Below are positions 36,479-53,437 of a stretch of DNA of 64,000 nucleotides, piece after piece (within the stretch, counting starts at the first letter, position 1; every line of letters begins with the position of its first letter). The translations under genes were made by a program, and so were the position numbers. Origin of the DNA: Piromyces finnis (taxonomy: Eukaryota; Neocallimastigomycota; Neocallimastigomycetes; Neocallimastigales; Neocallimastigaceae). The notes below the pieces were generated by a model. It did not search any database and was not told where the DNA came from. It was given only the letters and a program-made list of their open reading frames with translations. Location: the NCBI GenBank assembly GCA_002104945.1, contig MCFH01000003.1:248001-312000 (forward strand). Direction: 5' to 3'.

Positions 36479-37037
36479 ATTATTATGAATAAAATAAAAA
36501 AAAAAAAAAAAAGGAAAACCTTTTAAAAATATTTATCAATCATTTAATAATACTAATCTATATAAATAAATATAAATATATCAAATAATAATAATAATAA
36601 TAAAAGAGATTATTTTGGTATTAATTCTTCTTTTACTATTTAACCTTTTTAATAGTATTATTATTAATATCAATATTAGCTCTTGTCAATATCCTTTTTT
36701 TTTTTTTTTTTTAATTTTTTTTAATAAGAAAAGTTGTATAATTGTATTAATTATTTAAATAAGGATAATAGTTCCTATATACATTTATAATTTAAAATTT
36801 TATTTTATATCAATGGTCTTAATCCATATGACAATTATACATTACTAAAGAGTTTAAATTATAAAATGACAATAATAATAAAGGTGCATCATCATTTAAA
36901 AGCAAAGCAAAACAAAACAAAAAATTTAAGTTTTTTTTTATTGGATTAAATTTAATTTAATTTTTGTTTAATTATTTTAAAATCAATTTTTTTTTTTTTT
37001 TTTTTTTTCCATTTATATATATATATATATAAAAACA
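36479..37037. other. Spacer between tandem paralogues
   Basis: AT-rich sequence with poly-T runs. It presumably holds the promoter of the intact second copy. Unlike the first copy, no SINE is present. Confidence 0.55.
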
Positions 37038-38048
37038 ATGACTTTATCAAAGTTTTTTGGAACCAGTAAATTTAATCTTCAACAAGTTACAACATCGTAC
37101 ATAGGAAGTAAAACTAATTTATTTATTTACAGAATCTTTGTATTTATAATTCTACTTTATGGCCTTGCTCTTTCCATCTATCATTTTAAATTTAATTTTT
37201 ATGGTAATGAATTAAGAGTATACCTACCTTACTTTACTAATCAAGTTTTTATTGCTAATATTATCTATTTTATGGTAAATTTAATAGATGCCTATATATA
37301 CAATTTTTCTTTTTTTAAAAAAAATTTTTTTTTTCTAGAATATATGTTTATTATTATTATTATTATTATTTTATTATTATTATATATATAGCTAAGTATC
37401 ATACTACAAATAATAGATATGAAAAATGATTTACCAAAAAGATTTAAAAATGAAAATATAAATGTATTATTTCATGTCTTTTATAATGTTTTACCACCAT
37501 TAGCATTAATAGTTGCTGTTGTTTTTTGGTTGTTAATTAGTCCAAAGATAAAATGGGCCCGTTATGACAATTTAAATATTCAACGTCATTTAATTCAACA
37601 TCTTTTCCAGATTATTTTCATTTTAATTGATTGGTATTTAATCAATGTTCCAACTTCCCTTAATCATGCCTATCCTATGGTTGGTATTGGTATGATTTAT
37701 ATTGTTTTTGTTCATATTTATCATGCTCTTTAGTAAGTTTTTTTTTTTTTATAAATTATTTAATATAATAGATTATTGTTATATTATTTGATTTTTATGA
37801 TTTATAATTTATAAATATTATAAAAAATTATATATATGCGTTCAATTATTGTTGATGTTATTATAAATATAAATGTATATTTAATATTTAGTGGCAAATG
37901 GATATACAAATTCCTTAGCAGAAGAAATAAGTATTGGTTTGTTATTTATATTTTTGTTATTACATTTTGGATTGTACTAGGGGTTGTATTTACAAAATTT
38001 CAAATGAAAAAATACGAAAATCGTATAAAGGATGTAAAGAAGAAATAA
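37038..38048 (+). CDS. Multi-pass membrane protein, FAR-17a/AIG1- or rolling-stone-like, tandem copy 2
   Basis: Exons 37038-37274, 37392-37732 and 37892-38048 give 244 residues. Five to six hydrophobic segments are visible. After an N-terminal FNLQQVTTSYIGSK comes a first membrane helix, then RVYLPYFTNQ, a second helix and NVLPPLALIVAVVFWLLI. The segment HLIQHLFQIIFILIDWYLI leads into NVPTSLNHAYPMVGIG and another helix, and KWIYKFL precedes the last one. The order of His, Asp and NHxYP residues across adjacent helices resembles the FAR-17a/AIG1 and rolling-stone groups of small membrane proteins. Some AIG1 members hydrolyse fatty-acid esters of hydroxy fatty acids, but no activity can be assigned here. 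It is the functional partner of the damaged upstream copy and ends in a basic cytosolic tail. Confidence 0.75.
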
Positions 38049-40149
38049 TAAACATGAATTATTAATAATAATTAAATTCCCAAGGTAATAGAAACAACAA
38101 ACTATGGCAGATAATTTAATTAGATTTTACTAATTATTCAAATAAAGAATATACCTTTGATACATTAAAATTTATTTTTTTTTAATATAAATTCATTTCT
38201 TTTTTTTTTTTTATTATAATTTAAATTTTTATGAATTTTAAGTAAATAAAAAAAAATAGTAAAACATATTGTAATCAGTAATATATATACATATATATTC
38301 AACAATGAATTATGGTGTTAATTCTATAGTGTTTATTTATTTATGTAATATGAAATAAATGATATCTTGAGAAATTTTAAATAATAAAATATTTCACATT
38401 TTCAAATTTTATATTTAATCAAGTTTGTAATAATAAAGAAGACAACGATAATAATACTACAAAGCAAAAAACGGATAATAATCCAAGGAACATTAATTTT
38501 CAACTTTAATTGAATGGAAGATGAATTTTCAAAATAAAGATAAAATGATGGATCATTTAAAAATATTAAATATCAAAAACTTGATAATTTTGTAAATACT
38601 TTTTTAAAAATTTATTTATTAACAAAGAAAAAAAAACTATTGAAACCAGCAGGATTCTTTTTAAATTATCTTTTTTTCCAAATAAAGAAACAAAGAAGAA
38701 AGGTTTTTTTTTTTTTTTTGTCAATTTTGGTATGATTTTGGTAAAAATTTAAAAGAGCTTAGGGAAAAAAAAAAAAAAATAGCTAAATGTAAATTATTTA
38801 TCATCAATAATTATTTATTAGAAAACCTTTATTTTTTTTTAATAAAAATGAATATAATATTCCTTTTTCCATAATTAATATTAATAAATTAATATATTAA
38901 AATCTTGTACAACTTTAATTAATAACACTTCTAAATTTGTATAATTTAATTTAATTAAAATTCTATTAATCATCAATAATTCATTATTGACCAATAAAAA
39001 TCATTCATATGAACGGCATCCTTTTATATTTTTCATTTAAAATTAATATTATTTAATATTATTATTTAAATTTATTATTTTTTTTGTAACTTTTTTTTTT
39101 TGATTTTATTTACCGTTTCATAAAAATTTCACAGAAATTAATGATATAAATTAATATATATATGATATATTTGAAATTGTATTAAATCATATATTATAAT
39201 ATAAAAATAGAATAGGAATATAAAGTTATTGGTTACACCGCAAATATTAAAAAATTATTTATTAAATAAAAGTTTAATATTCTAAATTTATTTTTTTTTC
39301 TTTTTGATAATAAACTTTATTTAATATATTTCCTTTTCATTATACCTAAAAAAAAAAAAAAAAAAATCTTTAATAGAAAAAAGGAATAATTTAAATAAAT
39401 AAAATATAAAATAATAAATTATTTAAATATATTATAATTAATTATAATAAAAAAGTTTTTTTTTTTTTTTAAATAAATCTTTCTATTAATGAATTGTTTT
39501 ATTTTTTCTTTCATACCATTTTATTAAACAAATCATTATTGTATAAAGAAAGAAAAAAAAAACTTTTGTAGATTATTTTAAAGTAATCTACTTTTTTTTT
39601 TTTTACCCTTTTATTATTTATTTTGTATATATAACTATTTATTATTAAAGTAGAAAAGAAAAAAAAAACACTATAAATAATATATATTAATAAAACATTC
39701 TACTTTTCATACAAAGAAAAAAAAAAGTATTTAGAAAGTTTAAACTTTTTCAATAAAAGAAAAAAAAAACAATATCAATATATATAATAATTATTTATGT
39801 ATATTGCTTTTCAAAATACTTTTCCCCCACAACATTTTTAATAGAAGTTTTATTCTTTTAGAAGAAAACACTATATAAACCTATAATATCAAAAGAGAAT
39901 ATTATATATTTTTTTTTATTTTTTGCTTACTGGTTAAAGTAAGATAATAGAAAAATATATATATCTATATATACTATACTGTTGATAAAATGATATTTAT
40001 TGTATATAGGTTTTCATTCTTTTAAAGTTTTTTTTTCTTTTATTATTATTTTATATCAACTTTTTTTTTTTTTTTAATTACATATTTAAGTTACAATAAT
40101 TTAATTTAATATTTAAAAGTTTATTTAAAAATTATATAATATTTATATT

Positions 40150-40192
<43 letters not shown>

Positions 40193-40273
40193 GCAGCTAA
40201 TAACTAATAATAATTAATAATAATTAATAATAAAATTAATCTTCACATTAAATAATTATATAAAATTTTCAAA
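38049..40273. other. Intergenic region upstream of the large disordered protein
   Basis: Mostly A/T runs. A short palindrome, GTAGATTA (39568-39575) with TAATCTAC (39584-39591), lies between A and T runs and could form a hairpin. An (AAT)n tract is at about 40158-40192, shortly before the next start codon. A 57-codon minus-strand frame at 38402-38572 lacks a start and is expected by chance in such sequence. Confidence 0.55.
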
Positions 40274-45397
<5,124 letters not shown>

Positions 45398-46263
45398 AAT
45401 AAAAAAAAAAAAAAATGAGGATATGAAGGCAAAAAAAAAAAAAAAAAAAACCATCAAATAAATAAATACTAGTAATAAAAAAAAAGATTTCAAATACAAA
45501 AAAAAAAAATCAAATTTAATCAACAACGATAAAAACGTTAAAATATATAACTAACAAAACTCAATAATTTACATTGACTATATAAATAAAATTCCAAAAT
45601 AATAATTATGGAATTTTATATCTATAAAAAATATATATTATATATATATTATATAATATATACACTAATATAATATATAATATCATAAAATAATATATAT
45701 TAAAAAAAAAAGGTATATAATAGAATAATAATACAAAGAATAGTATAAGTTATGATAGTATATGACCTTTTGTTTTATTAATTAAATAATCATAGTATAA
45801 AAAAAAAAAAAAAAAAAAAAAAAACGTATGAAAGTATAACATAAGTATATAATCATACATAATAGAATATGATTTTTTTTTTAAATTATAAAGTAAATAT
45901 ATATACAATATTATTAGAAAAAAAAAAAAAGTAAATATTTCTAAAGTTATTACATCAAAACTAGTATTAATAATAATATATAAAGTATTTAAAAATGTAT
46001 AATATTTAAAAATTATGTCATAGGAAAAAAAATCCATTATTTATTTATTTTAAAAAAAAAAATATAAATAAATTATATATATATATAAAAAAAAAAAAAC
46101 GTCTGTAATCCCCCTAGTATTGAGTTTAGAATGAAATATTATTAAATATTATTCGTATTACCTCTTTTTTTTTTTTTTTTTGATGTGAAAAAGTATAATA
46201 AAAAAAAAAAAATAAATAAATAAAAATAAAAGGGAAAAAGGTTTTAAAATTTAAATGAACCTT
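45398..46263. other. Intergenic region
   Basis: A-runs, TA-rich stretches and T-runs between convergent genes. No gene, RNA or notable repeat is seen. Confidence 0.6.
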
Positions 46264-46739
46264 TTAATCATTATAATTAAACCATGCTTTGTCAATTTCA
46301 TTTTCACTATCGAAACAATTACCGGGATCTAAATAAAGATATTCATCATTATTCTGATAATTATATTCATCAAAAGAATCATAATAATCATCATAACTAT
46401 CATAATCATTATTATAGCTATAACTATAATTATTGTTACTATTATACTTTTTATATTTTTTACGTTTTTCTGTTTTTTTCTTTTCTTTTTCAATTTTTTT
46501 ATTCTTTTTTTTTTCTTCCATATGACGTTTATAATCTTCTTCCTTGTAATCATCTTTAATATTTAAATAACAATAATGTTAATTATTTAATTAATTTTTT
46601 TTTTTTTCAACTCATATTATATTATGAATATATATTTTATTTTATACATACATGGAATTTTAATATTTAATATCTTTCGATAAATTGGGTTATTAACATA
46701 AAAACAGAAATTTTTAAATAATACTAAAAAGTATTTCAT
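46264..46739 (-). CDS. Small charged protein, 125 residues, unrecognised
   Basis: Two exons (46739-46652 and 46553-46264) join through a strong donor (GTATGTATAA) and a TTAAAG acceptor. The N-terminus (MKYFLVLFKNFCFYVNNPIY) is hydrophobic and could be a signal anchor. Next come an acidic/basic linker and a Lys/Glu helix (EEKKKNKKIEKEKKKTEKRK). A Tyr/Asp/Asn/Ser-rich segment and a C-terminus with LDPGNCFDSENEIDKAWF follow. The non-repetitive C-terminus with Cys, Trp, Pro and Gly argues for a real gene. No family is recognised. The first exon is short and is the less certain of the two. Confidence 0.5.
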
Positions 46740-46758
46740 AGTGTAATATGCATCATTT

Positions 46759-46791
<33 letters not shown>

Positions 46792-48855
46792 TTATAATTA
46801 GGATAATATTTATTATTTTATTCGTTTGGTTGATTAATTTATAAAAAAAAATATAAAAGTATCAAGAATGGTTTTAAAATCTATAAATAGTGATGAAAAC
46901 AAAAATAAATAATGATGACAGTTAGTGACGAAAAAATCATATTAGAAAAAAAAAAAAAAAATAAACAATGTAATAAATATATTAATATAAGCATTGAAAA
47001 TAATGTATATTTGAATAATAATATAAAAAATAGACAAAAAATATCTTTTAAAAAAAAAAAAAATGTTTATCCTTTATATAAGAAAAGGGAAAAAAAAAAA
47101 AAAAAAAAAAAATTTGAAAAGTTCAATAATAAAAAGATGAATTTCTATTCCATTCTATTTTTTTTTTTTTTTTTTTTTTTTTAATAGTGGGATATGATTA
47201 TAATACATGGCGAAAAATGTTTAAAGTTATAATATTACTAAAAAATAATTCATTTATAAAAATTAGATAGATAATAGGAAATTCATTTAATTACCACAAA
47301 AAAACTTGTTCCATTTTATATTTTCGTTTATAAATTATTTGATGATAGGTTTCATTTAACAATTTAGTTAATGGTAATGTGTATGTCTATATCAATAGGT
47401 TCAATATATAAAATATAAACATTACTCTTTAAAAAATTTTACCTATCTCATCCTTTAAACGCATTCAATATTCCATTTAATATTTTAATTAAAAAAAAAA
47501 AAAGAAAAAAAGATATTTCAAAAAAATAAAGACTCTTTTTTTTTTTATTATTATTTTTTATTATTATTATTATTTTTTATTATTACTTTTTTTTTTTTTT
47601 TACTATTATTATTTTATTTTATGTTTTTTTTTTTTTTTAATAACTCACTATATTTATATAAACTCTTTATAAATATAAAAATAAATTATTATGAAAAAAT
47701 TATATAATTCAAAACAATAACTTTTTTTTTTTATTTATTTGTTTATAGTTATTATTTTTCATTTAGATATTATAATTTGTTTAGTTTTGCTTTATTTTTC
47801 TTTAATTTTATATAGGTTGATAATTTAATTTATTATTATTGTTTTTACTATTATTATTTATAGTTTATTTTACGTTATTTGCTTTATTTTATTTTTTGTT
47901 TGTTTGTTTGCTTGCTTGTTTTATTTTGTTTGTTTTATTTTGTTTTTGTATTATTTTGTTTTTCTTGTAAAAAAAGTATTTTAAACTTTTTTTTTTTTTT
48001 ATAACAATTATTAATATTTTCATTATTAATAATATTAATAATTTTATATACTATTTTGAATAATAGTTTAGAAAAAAGTTTATATTAGATAATAAAAATA
48101 TATATAGGATCAAACTTTTTTTCTACTATTATTAAATGATTATTGCTTAAAAAAAGGTAGGTTACAAAATACCTTGCTTTTCTTTTCCTTTTTTTTCCCC
48201 CTTTTATGTTATTTGTGAAATAACATTGATATTTTAACTTACAAAAAAAAATATTAAATTAATATATTATTGCTTTATATATAAATTCACAATGAGTTTA
48301 TATTTTTAAATATATTATTAAATATTTGAATATTTTTTTTTTTTTTTTAAATTGACTATTTATATTTTTTTAATAAAAAAAAACATAAATATTTATTTTT
48401 GATTTTGAATTTCATATTGAATGTTTGTTATTTTTTTACTATCCATATGAAATGTTGCTGCTTAAAATATATATAATTTTTTCTTTTTCATTTTTTTTTC
48501 TCCCTATTTTTTTTTTTTTTTTATTTTTCCGCTTGAAGATTAAAAAAAAACTGAATGTAATAACTAAATAAAAACCTTTTATATACTGACTTCATTTATA
48601 TATATAGTACTATTAAATATTAACTTTAAAATATAAAGAAAAAATCGAATAAAACTGATATAATTATTTATGCGCTGTTTGAATTGTAAAATATATTTCA
48701 AATAGTTATTTGTTTTGGTTCGTTTTGCTATTATGTTTAATTAAATAATAAAAGGAAACCATTTAAAATATATAAATTTTGATATTGATATTGATATTGA
48801 TATTAATTGATGAATAATATGATATTGATTAAATTAAAAAAAAAAAAATAAATTC
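46740..48855. other. Intergenic region of homopolymers
   Basis: Long A- and T-runs, ATT-rich stretches and a TTTG/TTGC-rich patch near 47895-47960. The apparent 90-residue frame at 46912-47184 is Lys and Phe homopolymer and is not supported. Confidence 0.55.
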
Positions 48856-51234
48856 TTATTTTTTATTAAGGTAGAATATAAGTTTTGGGTATGAAAGTTT
48901 CATCAACATTTTTAAATCATCATTGCCATAAAGCTTGGTATCTGTGCCAAATTCATTGGAATAACTAATTCTTTCAATATAACCATCGTTTTCAGTATTT
49001 AATATGCAATTTTCAGCTTTAACTATTAAATTATCATATGAAATGTTACTATTGACTCTAACAGCAAATATTTCTTTACCACAAACAAATTTAACCTTAA
49101 TGCCTTCCTTATCTGAACCAAACAAGTTGCCATTTTTAAAATCTTCATCTTTAGTATCGAAAAACATTGAAAAGGTTCTCGCATTTTCTTTGACATGATC
49201 TTGACCATCTTCATCATAATTGTCATAATAGGAATCATCTTCGTATATTTCATTTCTTTTATTACGAACTTCGAAAAATCCAATATAAGCATCAGAAGAT
49301 TGAACGTTTTGTGATTGTTGAACTAAATATTGAAGAAATGAATCTAATATGGATTGGGTAATAAGATCCTTTGGTAAAAGATATGGGAGTAAACGTTTAG
49401 AATTCTCAGTTAAACCTGCTTCCTCTGGGCATTGGTCAATTAAATCAAAAATAAGTTTTTGGAAATCATTATAAGTACGGTATAATATATAACATTGACC
49501 ATCTCCTTTAAATATTTCCAATTGATAAACAATCTCTTCATTATCATCATCATCATATTTAGTTTCACTTGAACGAACGATGGCAGTGATAATTCTTTCT
49601 GAAAATCCAAGAATACGTTTCTTTTCTTGATTAAATCTCTTTGCATTACTTTCTTGTTTTGGCGATAAGTTGCTATTCATTTTTGACATTTCATAAGTCT
49701 TGATATTTAAAGATTTAATTTGATCTTCTAATTCAATATCATAATCACTTTCAACATCAGTTAATCTTGAAGTTTCTCTTTCACTATTCTTGTTATCATC
49801 CTCTTCGTGATCATAATCTCTATCATAATTTTTACTTTTATTGTAGTTATTATCATTTCTATCATAATCTTCATTATAATCATCACGATAGTCCTTTCTA
49901 TTCTTATCATAATTTCTGTCATAACTATCATAATCTCTGTAGGTATTACGACGATCATATTCATAATCTTTGTTATATCTTTTATCATCATAATCTCTTC
50001 TGTCATCATAATTTCTCCTGTCATCATAATCTCTTCTATCATCATATCTATCATCGTAATCCCTTCTGTCATCATAATTTCTCCTGTCATCATAATCTCT
50101 TCTATCATCATATCTATCATCGTAATCCCTTCTGTCATCATAATCCCTTCTATCATTGTAATCTCTTCTGTCACTATAATCTCTTCTATCATCATAATCT
50201 CTTCTGTAATCGTAATTTCTTCTGTCATCATAATTATTTCTATTATCATAATAACGGTCATCTGGGTATCTTCTGTCATCATAATTTCTTCTTTCATTTT
50301 CATAACTATTATGGTGACTACTTGTTGGACTTCTATATTCATCACGATCATCATAATAGCGATCTCTACTTTGACTTCTACTATTATCAGAGCGTTCTGA
50401 ACTTCGGCCACTGTCACTTCGTGAATATTTATTACTAAATGCGTTAAATTTGGATTGTTTTGAAGCTTGTCTTTTTGGTAATGGAAGAACTGGATTACCT
50501 CCATTATTCACATTGGTATCATCAATGGTTATAGCATTCTTTTTTTTCTCTACTTCATCAAAACAATTTCTTGGTACAAGACCTATTTTATTCATTCATT
50601 AACAATTACCATTACATTAATATATATATTAAACTTTATAATTCTTTTTATACTTTTCATTTTTCAAAAATAATATATATATAATATACATACCTTGAGT
50701 TTTTTCCAATGGATTACAAACTAAATAATAATTTTCCATTTCTTGAACAACAAAGAAAAAATCACCTTCTTTAAAGTTTAATTCCTTTGGATTTGGTGAT
50801 GTATAACTATGAATAGCTTTAATAATCTTTTTTGGAGGTAAATTTCCATTTTTTATATCTGCTGAGGCTGGATTAAAAGTATTTATTGGAGAGGATATAT
50901 TTGGAAGACGTGGGCTTACTCTTGGACTAACCATAGCCATACCACCGTATTGACTTTGTCCAAGACTTCCCTGACTAACATTACTGTTACTACGATTTGA
51001 ACGAGAAGATCCTTGACTAGAAAATGAATTACTAGCCATTGAACGACTATTGCCATATCTGTTATTTGGGTAATTTGAATATCCCATATTAGGACTTTTA
51101 TAAGAATTTGTTTTAATAGGATAAGGTCTACTTGTTGGTGAATTCATTGGTTTATAATTTCTATTAGTATTAGAATGATTGTTTTGTTTTAAAGAATAGG
51201 AAGATATAGATGAAGTACTTGAACTATAATACAT
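48856..51234 (-). CDS. Bem1/Scd2-like SH3-PX-PB1 polarity scaffold
   Basis: Two exons (51234-50694, 50582-48856) give 755 residues. A Ser/Asn-rich N-terminus leads to an SH3 domain at about 136-191 (ALYDY-type AIHSYTSPNPKELNFKEGD, ending GLVPRNCFDEV), which the intron cuts. Residues about 270-450 are a highly charged Arg/Asp/Tyr repeat built on RRDYDD/RRNYDD. A PX domain spans about 507-620 (RIITAIVRSS, the YRTYNDFQKLIFDL core, then LLPYLLPKDL). A PB1-like domain is at about 675-755 (IKVKFVCGKEIFAVRV to a C-terminal LIFYLNKK). Bem1 and Scd2 use this set to link phosphoinositides, the Cdc42 exchange factor and PAK kinase at growth sites. They have two SH3 domains, whereas only one is seen here. 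The charged repeat is not part of the known family. Confidence 0.85.
49999..50130 (-). repeat. Perfect 66-bp coding tandem duplication
   Basis: Two identical 66-bp copies (49999-50064, 50065-50130) lie inside the Arg/Asp/Tyr repeat of the SH3-PX-PB1 protein and each encode 22 residues. Exact identity, including silent sites, shows a recent duplication within an older degenerate array of shorter units. Confidence 0.9.
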
Positions 51235-52869
51235 TTTTTTTATAAAGTAATATGAATTTTTATATTAGTTACTATCTTTTCTTTTTTTACAAAAATACTT
51301 TATTATATATATTAAAATTAAATCCTATATAAAATTTATCTATATACTTTTAAATAATTTAAAAAAAAAGTATTCTATATATATATAAATACTAAAACAA
51401 CATAGGTATATATATATATTAAAACTTTTTTCAAAAAAAAAAAAAAAAATTCACATTGAAATAATTAAAATGTGAAAATGTTATATTAACAATAAATGTA
51501 ATGAAAATCATTTAACTACTTACTATTGCTTGTTAAAATTTTAATATAGGATAATTGAAGTTGTAAAATTGTATTTCAATTGAATTTATTTACTATATTC
51601 TTTTACAATTTTCTTTAATAATATTTACATGTTAATTTTGTATAAAGATTTTTTCTATTTTTTTAATTTTTTCCTTTCAATTGTTTTTTTTTTTTTGTTC
51701 AATCTGTTGTATTACTGTAATACTTTTATTATTTAGCAAAATAATATATTTTAATAATATTATTTTACATAAAACAAGAGATGTACCTATGTGAAATGTA
51801 GAAGAAAAAGAAACAAATTATATATAAATCCTTTTAAAGATTGAAAAAAAAAATTGTTAATAAAAGGCAATGGGAATGTTTTTATTATTATTTATTTAAA
51901 AAAAAAAAAAATTAGAAATATATAATTTTTATTATAAAATAAAGTTTTACACTCCATGATTATATATATATATTAAATATTAAATACATATATTAGATTC
52001 AATTGAAATTTTATTACTTTATTGGTTTTTCTATACATTATAATATTAATATTATTTCATACTAATATAATACTAATATAATTTCAATATATTAATATTT
52101 ATTAAATAATGTTTAATTAAAAATAATAATTATTAAAATTTTTGTTCAAGTTTTATACCATTTTCAATAGAATATTAATTAATAACAAGGTCTATTATTT
52201 ATTATTTCAATATATTCCATTATATTCTAATATATAGAATAATATCAAATTTGTTTTAATCTAATTTTTTAATTAAAAAAAATGGGATCGTTGGTTTTAT
52301 AGATTAAATATAATAGTAATAATATATTGGAATCTATTCCAAAAAATGACTAAAAAGTGTGGTTCATTTCTGCTAACAACATTTTTACAAAGTTTTAATA
52401 TAAATATACTTATTTTTTAATATAAAAATAAAAATCCATGCTACTTTTAATAATAAGCTTTTCATCATCTATCTTAAACCATTCATCATCAATAGTTAAT
52501 GGTAAAAAAAAAAAAAAAAAGTAAAAGATCAATAATAAATTGTTTTACTTTGTAACATGAATTAATACAACAGCAGTTCAACATAACCAACATGAATTAT
52601 TGGTATATTTAAATTTCTGTAGCAGAACAGATGAATAACTCTATTTCTATTTCTTTTTTTTAAAACAATAGCGTTGTAGGATGAAACTCCTTAAAAAATT
52701 AAAAACCTTATTTATTATAATTTTATTTATATTCAAAGAAAAATGATGTAGAGAATGACATAAATTAAAAAAATTTAATATAAATTAAATTCATAAAATA
52801 AATAAATTAATTAATTAAATAAATAAATTAAATAAATAAATAAATTAAATAAATAAATTAATAAAAAAA

Positions 52870-52924
52870 GACAACTGGCAAACAAAGAATTTAAACTGCA
52901 GGTATCCTTCACACCAGTGTTGTC
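52870..52924 (-). other. GC-richer stem-loop followed by a T-run
   Basis: Read on the minus strand, GACAAC and TGG at the 5' end pair with CCA and GTTGTC at the 3' end, with a 2-nt bulge. A T7 run follows immediately, like a Pol III terminator. Upstream on the same strand, TTAGTCAGTCTAATG vaguely resembles a tRNA A box, and CAGTTTAAATTC a decayed B box. A clean cloverleaf cannot be drawn, so this is not called a tRNA. It may be a small Pol III RNA or a tRNA-like relic. Confidence 0.3.
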
Positions 52925-53337
52925 TAGAGAATTCATTAGACTGACTAACCTCATTATTAGTAAATAGTACTTATGAAAAAAAAAGATTAAATCAGCATAA
53001 CATTTAAATTCTATATATAATATAGCTATATAAAAGAAATAGTATTTTAATTTCCATGGTATAAATTATGTAACAACTAAAAATATTCTCCCACAAGATC
53101 AACCTTCAAGTACCATCTTTTATTACATAAAATAAAACAAATATTTTAATTCAATGATTGAAATAATACTAGATTCCTTTTTTTTGCTTTTAGTAAAGAA
53201 TATTTTATAATAGAATGTATATTTCCTTTTTACTTGAAACTTACTACTCATTTAAAAAAGTAATAGATTTTTTTTTTAAATAATAAAAAATAATTATCCA
53301 CTTTTAATGTTATTTCTAATTTTAATATAAATAATAG

Positions 53338-53437
53338 AATTATCACGTGTAATGATTTATTTATTTAATAATTCAAAAAAAAAAGGGAGTTAGATTTAAC
53401 ATAAATCTATGATAAAATATCATTACACGTGATAATT
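53338..53437. repeat. Perfect 19-bp inverted repeat carrying CACGTG
   Basis: Arms 53338-53356 and 53419-53437 are exact reverse complements around a 62-bp loop. Each arm contains the E-box palindrome CACGTG (53344-53349, 53426-53431). The loop contains a second perfect 8-bp hairpin, TAGATTTA/TAAATCTA. It is the best-preserved palindrome in the window. Confidence 0.85.

Noticed and set aside
38402-38572. Minus-strand 57-codon hydrophobic frame, possibly a lost membrane-protein exon
   Set aside because: No start codon and no acceptor before it. Open runs of this length are expected many times by chance in this much AT-rich DNA.
46912-47184. 90-residue plus-strand frame
   Set aside because: Built from A-runs and T-runs (Lys and Phe homopolymers) with no other evidence.
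49767-50438. Long antisense frames over the scaffold gene (His/Tyr/Asn-rich and Ile-rich)
   Set aside because: Shadows of the repetitive Arg/Asp/Tyr coding region on the other strand.
52870-52965. A functional tRNA gene
   Set aside because: Box-like motifs and a terminator are present, but the T-stem and acceptor stem do not pair as a cloverleaf. Kept only as a structured island.
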